This document shows positions 1-11,069 of a DNA stretch of 64,000 nt, piece by piece. Under the pieces are notes generated by a model, which did not search any database, was not told where the DNA came from, and worked only from the letters and a program-made list of their open reading frames with translations. The position numbers and the translations under genes are program-made. The DNA is from Caecitellus pseudoparvulus (Eukaryota; Bigyra: Bicosoecida), in the NCBI GenBank assembly GCA_965644315.1, contig CBFFRQ010000095.1, positions 62,001-126,000 on the forward strand. The letters run 5' to 3'. Positions within the stretch are counted from its first letter, which is position 1. Every line of letters begins with the position of its first letter.

Positions 1-232
1 ATTTTCCAGAGTGCGTCTTTCCCACTCCGGCATCATTGCGTAAGGGACGAGAGTAAACCACTCTTCATCACAATTCACATGCAACAAAGCAATCAAGCCA
101 ACACAAAATTGTGTGGACACAAACCAGCAACTCACTCCAACTCACCACCGTTCTTGGTGAGCGATTTCACCACTTTCCATCGTTGCGCGGGGTTGCCGGG
201 GCAGTGGAAGGCGCAGTCTGCCCAACCAGGAC

Positions 233-1324
233 ATGGCTTCAGTTTGGCTGGCACGTTCCCTCACGTGAGTGCCTTTCCTTGACTGCACCCACAACACCGC
301 AGCACCAGGGCGCGAATCTCCTCCATGTTTCCAGCTTGGTGGGCTTGCTGTATGCCGTGTACCGCAGCTTCAAGGTGCTCAAGCAGCCGCCTGGGCCAGG
401 CCACGATGCCGAGACCAATCGCATGCTCATGTTGTGGTGAGTCGGGGCTTCGGCCGGCAGAATGAGGGCCAGCTTTGCAGCCACTGCGCCCTGTCACATC
501 CCCCCACAGGGTGACACTTGCCTTCAACTCCATGTTCGAGCAGTACGGCGAGTTCGCCATCAGCTGGTGCGTGCTGCTGCCGTTCCCGAGCAATTTCCGC
601 ATCGCAACGTGGACACGTTCCCCGCCCTCCTGCAGGGCGCCGTTTTACTATGAGCTCAAGTGCGGCGTTCTAGTGTGGTTGTTGCTTCCACAAAGCAGCG
701 TGAGTGGCTTTACCGCGCCTTAGGCCTGCGCGGCGCTTGCTCTGCCCGGTTGTCACAAGCTCTTGCCTGGCGCCATCACAGGGACCGGGGTGGGCGTTCA
801 ACACGCTGGTGCACCCTCTGGTGCAGCACTTGCGCGTGCGACTGCACCGCGACGTGAAGCCAGTTTTCGCTCGCGTCTCTGCAGATGGTCTGGTGGGGTC
901 GCAGAGCCAGCTGCTGCAGAGCACCATGTCTGGCTTAGGCGTGCAGCAGCTGAAACACGTGGAAGAAGTGCTGGCAGCCCAGGTGCAGGCGCTGATGGCA
1001 GAGCGGGCACGGCGTGCGCAGGGCGGTGCTGTGCCTGGCGCTGCCCTGCTGGCCGAGGCTACTCCGCCGGGGGACGCCCTGCCGCCGCCCAGACCTGCCG
1101 TGCGATCTCGCAGTGCCTCTCTGAGCGAAGCCACGCCTCCTGCCCCAGGAAAGGCTGGGGAGGACACGACTGTGCCTCCACCGCCATTGCCACAACAGGG
1201 GGGCGAGAGCTTTTTCGGAGCTCTGTCCACGGCAGGCAGTCGCCTCGCCTCTGACCTGGGTCTGGCAAGGCCCAGCACCGCTGTGCCGCAGCAAGGCGAG
1301 GCGGAGAGCAAAAAAGACAGGTGA
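233..1324 (+). CDS. REEP/TB2/DP1/HVA22-family ER membrane-shaping protein
   Basis: The model has five exons (233-264, 335-436, 510-566, 636-699, 782-1324) and gives 265 aa. All phases agree and introns are GTGAGT or GTGCGT to CAG. The joined protein has the TB2/DP1 signature: a first hydrophobic hairpin, then the motif ISWAPFYYELKCGVLVWLLL and a following FNTLVHPLVQHL. That matches the family pattern of W-x-PFYYELK followed by a hydrophobic WLLLP stretch and a conserved V-x-P. The family forms wedge hairpins that bend ER tubules and can link the ER to microtubules. The region after about residue 110 is a Pro/Ser/Ala-rich, probably disordered tail ending in SKKDR, longer than in the smallest HVA22 proteins. 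The start is the only ATG that gives an open first exon. The family call is secure; which REEP subgroup is not. Confidence 0.86.
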
Positions 1325-1409
1325 ATGCACTTGCTGCGTGCGCTTCGCCACTTCTTTCGCTGCCTGCCACTCACTTACACGCTAGCGACCTACTTGCCAC
1401 ACCGTACAA

Positions 1410-3106
1410 ATGACGAGAGCTGCCTTGGGATGGGCAGTGCTCGCTGCCAGCGTTTGGGCAGCGGCCCTAGAGCCAACTCACATCCATGCTACCGGCCTTG
1501 CAAAGCTCAAGATAGACCCCCACACGTTGCTTTTCACAGATGGGGACAGCCAGGTGCGCAACGGCAGGTGCAGTGCACTTTCCCACCACGCCAACGCTTG
1601 GCTACCTCCCTCCCTGCGCAGATCATCCTGCACGGTTTAGCTGTGGATTTCAACTTCCAATTACCAGTCATGTCAGATGCGGACATGGCCACCATGTCCT
1701 CTTGGGGCCTCACCGTGGCACGCTTGGGCTTTCACTGGCACCTGGCTGAGCCTGCGCCTGGCCAGTGGAACGAGACGTACATGTCTGGCGTGCGGAGCCT
1801 GGTGCAGCGCTTTGGGGAGCACGGCATCCGGGTCATCATGGACATGCACCAGGACAACTGGAGTCCGCTGTTCTGCGGCGGGCACGGCTTGCCCGCCTTC
1901 TACTCGACACCGTACCCGGCCGATCCTGCCTTTTGGGATGGCGGGGCCAAAGCATACCCCTTCCCCTTCGGCACGCCGCAGTACAACAACGACAGCAAGT
2001 GCTACGGGGAACACGGACACTACTGCACCATCACCCCTGCTGCCTGCGCTAAGCTGTCCGCTTCCGCCATTGGCTGGGCGAGTTCGTACATGACCGAAGC
2101 ACTGGGAGCAGCATCCCAGCGCCTGTACGATGACGATGGCGGCATCATGCAGCGTTTCGGGGACTTCTGGGAGCGGGCAGCGACACTTTTGCGGGATCTC
2201 CCTGGGCTGCTGGGGTACGAGCTGCTGAATGAGCCGTGGCTGGGGGACGCGTACAGCCGCCCGGAGCTGCTCATTCCGGGCGTTGCCGACGAGGTGAACC
2301 TGGCGCACTTGCACCAGTACCTTACAAACCGCATCCGAGCCGTGGACTCGGAGACTATAATTTTCTTCGAACCTGCAACAGGCGGCAACTTGCTGGATGC
2401 AACGCCCATTGGGTACAACGCCAGCACAGTCCCAGGCGGGTTGGCCCATCGCAACTCCACAGCGCTGTCTTTCCACGTGTACTGCCCCCTGCTCGAGTCG
2501 GACCTGCCGTTCAAGCCTGGCCAGAATGCCAGTAAAACAGCATGGGAAGACTTCGACATTTGCCTCGCCCTCAATGACGCGCAGCTGGACATACGAGCCG
2601 ATGACTCCAAGCGCCTGGAGCTGGCTGGCTTCTGTTCGGAGTTCGGCGCCGTGACAAAGTCCGAACCCGGAGCAGATGTCATCACACACATTGCTGACTT
2701 GCTGGACGCCCACAACTTTGCAGGGTGGACGTACTGGTACTTGACACCCTTCCAAAACGCGACACACGGAGGATGGAACTGGCAAGTGCCGTACGTCGTG
2801 CGCACTTACGCAACAAGCATTGCAGGGGGCTTGTTGCACCAATCCTTCAATGCCACTTCTGGCTCATATATGCTGCAGTACTCCCTCCCGCCCAGCTCCT
2901 CCAGCACGTGCGTGAAGGGAGTCACGCGTATTTTCACAAGTGCTGAGTTCCACTACCCTGCGCAAAGCCTGCGGTGGGCTGCTGAGCCACCTGGCTTGGT
3001 GCACTGCGAGAAGACTGACGCGTACCTTGTCTGCACCAATGAGGCAGCTGCCTGTGGATCCGGGAGCTTCGTGACCATCAAGGTTTGGAGGGCAGGGTCG
3101 GCCTGA
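1410..3106 (+). CDS. Secreted endoglycoceramidase-like glycoside hydrolase (GH5)
   Basis: Two exons (1410-1553 and 1622-3106) encode 542 aa. The start at 1410 is chosen because it gives a signal peptide of about 18 residues (MTRAALGWAVLAASVWAA); the intron has a GTGCGC donor. After the splice the protein reads IILHGLAVDFNF, then a WG-x2-VARLGFHW segment and the motif MDMHQDNWSPLFCG. These are hallmarks of endoglycoceramidases, which cut the bond between oligosaccharide and ceramide in glycosphingolipids. The predicted acid/base is Glu252 in LNEPW and the predicted nucleophile is Glu388 in FCSEFG. Several N-x-S/T sites fit a secreted or lysosomal protein. Length and motif order match the family. 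A related beta-glucosidase specificity within GH5 cannot be excluded. Confidence 0.85.
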
Positions 3107-3296
3107 GCACCACCACGTACTCGAAATGAGTACCCATTCTCCGCACCCCACGTAGCGATGGCCTGCACGGGCAAGCTGGCGACCCCTTTTCGCAAGAGAC
3201 TGCCAAACCCAACCCCCCTCCTATCATCGGCAGGTCGCTGCATTGCAATGCACTTCCGGCACTCGGCACGCACGTTGACTCACGCACTGTGATGGC

Positions 3297-6200
3297 TCAG
3301 GGTGTCCCGACGGCTGCAGATGGTACCGCTGCGCCCTTCTCCTGTCCGTCACTGTCGCTCTCCTCTGAATCCTCCATGACCATGCCTGGCATGACAGGCG
3401 CCTTGCCGGACATGGCAGTGAAGCGCGGCGAGTTGTCGTCCAGGCCGGACCCGCCGCCCTCCCGTGCACCGGGCGCCAGAGACACCGACCCGGCCCGCCC
3501 CGCGTAGGACCCCGCCGTCATTGCAGCTGTCGCGTGGTCAGCCAGGAACAGCTGGCTTAGGGAAGCCATGCCTCGCGCCACGCTGCCCGCCATGGTGCCA
3601 CGTCGGCCTTTCATGGGCGGGCTCTTGGGCGTTGCCGCCGTTGTTCCGGCCTGGGCGCCCTGTTCCAGGTGCCGCGCCACCTCTGCTTCAGAGTCGAAGC
3701 CAAAGGCCATCACGTCCTCCTCCTCCTCGTCGCTGTCAGGCACCTCGGCCACTGTGTCGGCTGTGAAGGTGCTCTGGATGCCCGCCATGGCTGCCTGCAG
3801 CATGGAGCCTCGGCGGGGACGGCCACGGCTGCCCTGTGCCGAGCGCACGCTGTGCATGCTGTCAAAGTGGGGCAGGGTGCCGGTGGTGTCGGCGGTGCCA
3901 GCTCGCGTGCGACCGGCTGGTGTCGCGGCGGCTTCGCCTGCGCCGCCCTCGTCTCCCCCTGCCACGCTGCTGGCTGAGCGACCCAGCGAAACGCTGAAGG
4001 TGCGGTGGCGCCGCCGTGTCGTTGCAGCTGCGGGGCTTGGTGTCGCGGTTGCTTTCCCTTTGGCCAGGTGTTTGGGGGTATCAGGCGCAGTGGAGCGGGG
4101 ACCCTCGCTGGCTGTCGGCGTTGCGCCCCCTTCGCTCTCGTACTCGAACGACACGACGCCGTCCAGAGTGGCCTTGCGCTCCAGAAGGGACTCCACCCAC
4201 GTATTACGCAGGTAGGACGTCCCTCGGCGGCGCGAATGTGTGGGGGAGGGCACGCCGTCCAGCTGGCGCCGCGAAGCGACGAACTCGGCGAAGCTGCCCG
4301 ATGCGCCAGCACTATCCTGCGTCGCCAGGCTGTGGCCGTGGGGCGTTGTGGACACGGTGGGCACCTCGCCCTCCTTGCGCCCGCTCATGACATCCACCAT
4401 GGTCACTTCGTCGCCCGAGTCCTCGCCGACTGGAGACAGCTCCATGTCAATGACAGGCCGGTCTGCGAAAGCCTCTCGAACAGCCGGGCTGTCTGTGTCT
4501 TGCAGGCCAGAAGGCATGACTGTGGCCGAGGGCGAGGCGGGGGCCGGCTTGCTCGCGCCCTCTTGGTCGGCCTCGTCGCCGTCGCCCTGCTCTCCGCCAC
4601 CACGCATGGTCAGGGCGAGGACGCCGGAAATGGCGATGGTGAGGCCGATGGGGAACATGATGCTGGCCACCAGGTCGTACTGGTCGAACTCCCGGTAGAA
4701 CAGTCCACCAGACAACACGCCGAACACAATGAAGTGCGCTTGGAACACCGGCACGATGTACAGCGCGTCGAACAGCTGCAGGCCTGACGCCAGGAAGTGC
4801 TGCTGGAACACGATGCTGGCCACCAAGCACACCAGATACAAGTACATGAGCGGGTTCGTGAACTGGTTATCCCCCGCAATGGTGGAGGTGAGGCCCTCCC
4901 CAACAGCCTTGGCGAACAGCGTGTTCTGGGCGCCGATGACACCTGCCAGCCCCGCATAGGCGAGGGGGTGCAGGGAGGCGTACCAGTCGTAGCCGGCAGG
5001 CGGCGCGCCGATGATGTCTGCGACGGCGTCCAGGTCCACAAACGTGCCGTCGTCCTCCTCTTCACTGCCGCCGCTGCTCTTGCCTGCCTCAGCCAGGCGG
5101 GCTTCTGCGCCAGGCGTGCCATCGGTGCCAGACTCCAGGTCGCCTGCTGACTCGGTCGTGGACTGGCGGGAGGAGGCCCTGGAGGATTTCGGCGTGCTTT
5201 CGCGGCGCTGCCTCCGACCTGCCGCCTGCAGGGCGCTCACTGCCACCTCGTCCACGTCCTTCATGAAGGCGGTCATGTTGGGCGCGGCATACTTGGGTGC
5301 GCTGCTACGCTTGTTCTCGCGCTTGACTGTTTCGGCAGCAGCTGCAAGGTTGGAGGGGCTCACGAGGAGGGAGCTGCGGGCGGGCTGCCCGGGGGGGGGC
5401 GCAGGTTGGCGAGGGGGGGGTCCGGGTGGCGGCCCAGGGGGAGGCTGCCCCTCTGCGCGTGGCGTGTCAGCTGTGAAGCTGGTCGAGTGCCCCAGGCTCG
5501 CGGCAGAGGAGGGGCGGGACATGCCCTCGGGTGTGGCAGGCCCAGCGCCGCTGTCAATGGGCACAGCTGCCGTGATGATGCGGGGCGTGGCCTCGCTGTC
5601 GCCACCCGTGGAATCCGCCGTGCCGGGCAGGGTGGTGGACGCGGGGGTGCCCACAGAGGACCCCCCGGGAGACGGGGAGGGGCTGCGCACCTGCATGACC
5701 ACCATGGCCTCTGAGTCCTTCCCGCTAGGGCGAGCGCCCGTGTCGTACACCCCCACCTTGGCAGCCTCCTGCATAAGCAGCTCCCCCACCCGCTCGATGT
5801 GTGCCTGCAGCACAGCCTCTGCGCGCAGCTTGCAGACGTAGTAGAAGGTGATGAGCAGGACGACAAAGAGGACGTACACGAGCGTGCGCACGTCGATCCA
5901 CAGGGCGGAGATGTCGTCAATGGTCAGCTGCTGGTCTTCCGTGCCAGCCAGCGCCACTGCCAGCGCCACGCCAGCACACACGGCAATGGTGCCAATGATG
6001 TCCACACGCGTGAGGGGTTCACCCAAGAAGCGGTTGGCTAGGATCAGGTTGGTGACGATGTTCACAGCTCCGATGGGGGCGACGACGGACTGCGAGGGGG
6101 AGTGCCGGGAGCGTGAGTGACTGGACACGATCGAGCGTGGCAAAGGTGCAGTGCATCAGCTGCAACGGCAGCACGCACCTGGGGCGCCAGCGCGAAGGCT

Positions 6201-6715
6201 GCAAAGTTCCCCAGCGCAGCAGCAATGACAAAGGCCATGCCTATCCACCAACGTGCTTGGAACCAGTACGGGCTGCGCTCTTGTGGGGGCTGCGATGGGC
6301 AGAGCGAGGAAGCGTGAAAGAAGAGCACACGCAGGAATTCGGGCAAAGCAGCGAGGTGCCCGGGTCATGGCCTGGCAGACTGGGGCAGGAATCGCCTCGG
6401 CAGCTCTCGACAGTGCGAGGCTTCCGCCGCATCTCGCGTGGGGCGCCTGGACGCCACGAACTTCGTGGGTGGCCGCGGCTTTGCCGCGTGCGGCCAGAGA
6501 CATTGCCCCTGCAGCTGCTGCGCGCTCACCTTTCGCAGCTCGTAGATGAACGACAGCTTCTGCATATTCACTCCGAAGTTCATCGCGATCGCCGAGAAGA
6601 GTGCGATGCAAATGCCCTGCGGGGGCCAGGCAAGGCGAAAGGTGGTGAGTGAGTGACGGCTGGTGTGCCGGCGCAGCACACCTCAACGCACCGCGATGGT
6701 TTGGGAGTTCACCAT
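3297..6715 (-). CDS. NIPA-family magnesium transporter, long-tailed paralogue A
   Basis: Four exons on the minus strand (6692-6715, 6530-6616, 6179-6289, 3297-6089) encode 1004 aa. The first three are 24, 87 and 111 nt; the last is 2793 nt. Nine membrane segments fit the NIPA fold, starting with GICIALFSAIAMNFGVNMQK, then a helix ending in ALAPQ, then SVVAPIGAVNIVTNLILANR. The PIGAV segment is typical of NIPA proteins, which move Mg2+ and other divalent cations across plasma or endosomal membranes. Unlike usual NIPA proteins of roughly 320-470 aa, this one carries a loop of about 280 residues between segments 5 and 6 and a C-terminal tail of about 430 residues. The tail and loop are Ser/Pro/Gly-rich with short conserved islands shared with the neighbouring paralogue. 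Transported ion is inferred from family only. Confidence 0.85.
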
Positions 6716-7442
6716 GGTGGGAGAGGCCCGCGAGATGCCTGACTGGCACACACCCCTGCCTTTGCCTGCTGGCGGCGGCGATCAGCCGTAGGACTGCCTC
6801 TCGCGCAGCTGCTTGCTGGCCAGCGCACCCCTTAGCGCACGAAAAGTCCCTGCACAAAGCACACAGTGCAAGGCTGCAAGCCACTCTACGCAGCGACAGC
6901 AATGGCTTTGGGTATTGGTTGGTGTACGATTTTGCCCTTCGCCTGCGAGTTCCTGGCGAACTTGGAGGCGGCTCAGCTCCAATCGTTGCCCAAGCTCCGG
7001 GCTCTCAGAGCGCAGTCAGACTTCCCGCCCGCACACTGAAGAGGATGCTGACATTTAGCACAGGTACCAGAGCACCATGCAATCGAGACCAAGCGCCTGG
7101 TACAGCGGGGGCGCCAGCAAACCAGCAACAGGTGGAATCGCCTGGATGACCTGGACGCAGTGTGTGCAGCATGCGCAAGTTGCGCACATTTCAGGCGGGA
7201 CAAATTCCCAAAAAACCACGCGCCCCCGTTGTGTACTCCCTCCGAGTCTGCTGGAGGGGCGGCCTTCGTGCTTCGCACGCCCGACTGGCCTTCGCCCACT
7301 TCGGTTGAGGCCAGGCCAGGCTCAGCCTGCAAGTCCAGCTGCTCCATCGCCAGCCGCCAGACTCTGAAGCTCGGTCGTGTGTGCAGCACAGGCTGAGTGT
7401 GCTCGTCGCCCGCGTCCCGACTCCCACCGCAAGCCCTGAGAC
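6716..7442. promoter_or_regulatory. Shared divergent intergenic region between the two NIPA paralogues
   Basis: This 727-nt interval separates the start codons of two head-to-head NIPA genes, so it must contain both 5' UTRs and both promoters or one shared bidirectional promoter. No TATA box, tRNA, repeat or convincing coding exon was recognised. Frames here are open only for short stretches. Confidence 0.5.
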
Positions 7443-10400
7443 ATGGACGGCCAGACCTTTGCAGTGAGTGCGGGGCTTGTTGCGGAGCAATCCCGCTCGC
7501 TCCCGCCCGGCGGCCTCAGTCGCCTGCATGGACACCTGGCGTTGGTCTTTCACAGGGAATAATCGTGTCGCTGTGTGCAGCATTCCTGGGCAACTTTGGG
7601 GTCAACACGCAGAAGCTCTCATTCATTTACGAGCTGCGGAAGGTGAGCAACTGGGCTGGGCCTGCGCCTCGTTCCCCATCGACTGGCCCACCAGCAAGCT
7701 GGGCTCGACCCAACTGACTGAGGGCGCACCAGTTGAGATGGATACTCCAGCTGCCCCACTGGAGCACGCCTGGCTCCCTTGACAGAGCCTGGCGCGCCGC
7801 GTCACGTCGCATCACACCCAGGCATAGTGCACTGCACCAACACACCTCACGGCAATCGTGCGCCACAGGCCCCTGAAGACCGCGTGCGGTATTTCAAGCA
7901 ACCATGGTGGTGGTTCGGGATGATCTTCGTGGTATCATCAGCCCTGGGAAACTTTGCTGCCCTGGCACTGGCCCCTCAGGTGAGTTGGCGCCGACTGGCG
8001 TTTGCCCAGAATACTCGCCACAACGCCCACAACCCTTGCCCGCCTTCCCAGTCTGTCGTGTCCCCCATCGGCGCTGTGAGCATCGTGTCCAACTTGATCA
8101 TGGCCAACCGCTTCCTTGGCGAGCCTCTGACGCGCATTGACATCGCCGGCGCTCTGTGCATTTGCACGGGCATGGCGCTGGCAGTGGTCTTCAGCGGCAC
8201 GGAAGACCAGCAGCTGACCATCGACGACGTTTCCGCCCTGTGGATCGACGTGCGCACGCTCGTGTACGCAGCGTGTGCGCTTGGTTTCTTCCTGCTGTAC
8301 TACCTCATCAAGACGCTTGCGGAGGCTGTGCTGCAGGCACACATCCAGAAGGTGGGGGAGCTGCTCATGCAGGAGGCTGCCAAGGTGGGCCTGTACGACC
8401 GTGTGCCTGGCGGGGGTGTCCCTGCTGACTCCCTACCCAGCCCCAAGGAGTCCATGCCCACCATCCCCTCCGCCTCCTCCATGTCAGAGGCGGCGCTGCT
8501 GCCCCAAGACACTGCCACGCCGGGAAGCACCACCAGCGTGCAGCCCGTCACGCTCACCTCAGCGACGCAGACGCCCACTGTGGCGGCTCCCGCAGCTGCT
8601 GCCACGCTGGGCGACACAGGAGCCCTGGTCGCCGCAGCCGAGACGGTCAAGCGCGAGAACAAGCGCGCTGACGAGCCTTCCTACGCCGCCCCCAACATGA
8701 CAGCCTTCATGAAGGACGTGGACGAGGTGGCAGCCAGCGCCCTGCAGGCGGCAGGCCGCAGGCAGCGCCGCGAAAGCACGCCAACTGCTGACGATGGCAA
8801 GGCTGGCTCCAAGCCAGGGCAGGCGGCCGTGTCGGGCGCAGGTGCTAGCGGCAAGGCGGGCGGGAGCGGTCAGGACAAGGAGGACGACGGCACGTTCGTG
8901 GACCTGGACGCCGTCGCAGACATCATCGGCGCGCCGCCTGCAGGCTATGACTGGTATGCCTCCCTGCACCCCCTCGCCTATGCGGGGCTGGCGGGTGTCG
9001 TGGGTGCCCAGAACACGCTGTTCGCCAAGGCTGTGGGGGAGGGTCTCACCTCCACCATCACAGGCGACAACCAGTTCACAAACCCTTTACTTTACGTGTA
9101 CTTGATTTGTTTGGTGGCCAGCATCGTGTTCCAGCAGCACTTCCTGGCGTCAGGCCTGCAGCTGTTTGACGCGCTGTACATCGTGCCGGTGTTCAAGGCG
9201 CACTTTATCCTCTTCGGCGTGCTGTCTGGTGGGCTGTTCTACCGCGAGTTCGACCAGTACGACCTGGTGGCCAGCATCATGTTCCCCATCGGCCTCACCA
9301 TCGGCCTCTCCGGCGTCCTCCTGCTGACCCTGCGCAAGGGCGGCTCCTCCAAGCACTCTGCGCCCACGCCAGGGTCCGCGGCTCCTGCAACTGGACCAGC
9401 CGCGGCACCCGCCTCCCCTGCCCTCAGCAGCATCAGCCACGCATCACCTCCCCCGCACATGCCGCATGGCACGACCCTGCCCGTGGGTGTGGATTCCCTC
9501 GCAGCCGCGAACGAGGGGGGGGCACTGCCACACGCCGGGGGCCTGCAGCGCTCAGCGTCGGACATGGCCCCTGCTGGCAGGTCAGTGGACTTGCTGGACC
9601 TTCCGTCGCCTGACCGGCCAGCAGGCCGACAGCTGCCTGGTGGCCGGGGCGAAGTGAGCACCCTACAGGCTTCTCGTCGAGGGCGCACCTTCACTGAGGG
9701 CCTCATCACACTCAGCACCCGCTCAGAAGTGGAGGCAGCCCGAGAAGTGGCGGCAACGAATTTCGCCCAGTTCGTCGCGGCCAAAGCAGTGCAAGGGGGT
9801 GCTGAGGGCGTGCCGTTGACGCGCCGAGGGACGTCTTTCCTGCGCAATACGTGGGTGGAGTCACTCCTGGAACGCAAGGCCACCTTGGACGGCGTCGTGT
9901 CGTTTGCGCTGCCCACGCCTGATGGAGCTGACGAGCCCGGCGGTCCAGGCTTCGTCCCCCCTCAACCTCCTCAGCCAAGGGGTGGAGATGGCCGCCAGGG
10001 CCGCAAGGCCAACCCTCGCTTCAGCATCCAGCTGGCAGGCGGCCGTGGGGACGGCTCAGGCGGTGCTGCTGCCGGGACCGGCCCCGGTGGGCCCACCATG
10101 CAACGCAGCATGTCAGACGGCCAACCAGCGGTGCAGCCGCCACCACTCAGCCGGTCCATGACCGGCGCCCCCCGTTCACGCCGGACCCACCGGCAGTCCA
10201 TGTTGGTGCAGGCTTACCAGGGCCTGCAGGCTCTCCCGTCCACCCTGGCAGGAGGCGGTGAGGGCAGGGCAGGGGGAGATGGTGGGGACAGCGATGAGGA
10301 GGGTGACACGGACGTGATGGCGTTCGGCTTTGACTCCCAGGCGGAGTTGGCGCCCCACATCACCATCCCCGCAGCCGTGCCCCCTGGCACAGAGTGGACA

Positions 10401-10901
10401 GGGCTCAGCCCCTCCCCCTCCCGCACATCCTCCCCCGTGTCAGGTGCCGTGACGCCAGAGGGGGCTGATGGCGAGCCGACGCTGGGCGTGTCGCCCGCTG
10501 CCGCCCGGCGTGCGGGGGCGGCAGTGGTGGTCGATGCCGTGGCTCGTGGCGTCGCATCCATTTCGCAGCTCTTCCTGGCCAACCATGCCGAGGCAGCCAT
10601 GACCTCGGGCACGTACGCCGGGCGAGCCGGGCCGGTGTCCCTGGCAGGGCCGGCCGAAGACACACCGCCAGCCCTCGCCGACGTGCCGGTGAAGCAGCCC
10701 CTTGCGGCGGCCACAGCACCGCCCATCCACGAGGAGGGCAGCGAGGACGGCAGCAGCGAGCACGACCTGGAAGCCGGCACAGAAAGCGATGGTGATGCAA
10801 GCCAAGGGAGCCAAGCACCTGCCTCCTCGCCCCTGGCCCCTGACGAAGGAGCACCAGGCCAACCCGAGGAACAAACACAACCCGAATCGTCGAGTGCGTG
10901 A
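7443..10901 (+). CDS. NIPA-family magnesium transporter, long-tailed paralogue B
   Basis: Four exons (7443-7463, 7556-7642, 7869-7979, 8052-10901) encode 1022 aa. Exons 2 and 3 are 87 and 111 nt, exactly as in the divergent paralogue, and the splice phases agree. The N-terminus MDGQTFA leads directly into GIIVSLCAAFLGNFGVNTQK, the first of nine predicted membrane segments; SVVSPIGAVSIVSNLIMANR is the third. The family transports Mg2+. A loop of about 215 residues lies between segments 5 and 6, and the last 520 residues form a low-complexity cytosolic tail. The motif NTWVESLLERKATLDGVVSF in the tail is identical in the paralogue, as are several other islands. The gene pair looks like an inverted duplication in which the membrane core and short tail motifs are conserved while linkers have diverged. 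Confidence 0.86.
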
Positions 10902-11069
10902 GCATGGAAGTGGTACCTTTCTACCGTCAATGCATGTTTGGACAGACTGCGCTTGCATTGCCAAGCAGTGCTCTGCCTCTGTTTCCGCACAGAGAGTTCC
11001 CCATGCGCCACAGCCCCCAATGCAGCCCAACACTCAGTGGGCGCCTGTGCAAAGGGCGTACTTCTGACC

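Noticed and set aside
1673-2842. 389-codon minus-strand open frame
   Set aside because: It is antisense to the endoglycoceramidase exon, has no recognisable domain, and long antisense frames are common in GC-rich coding DNA.
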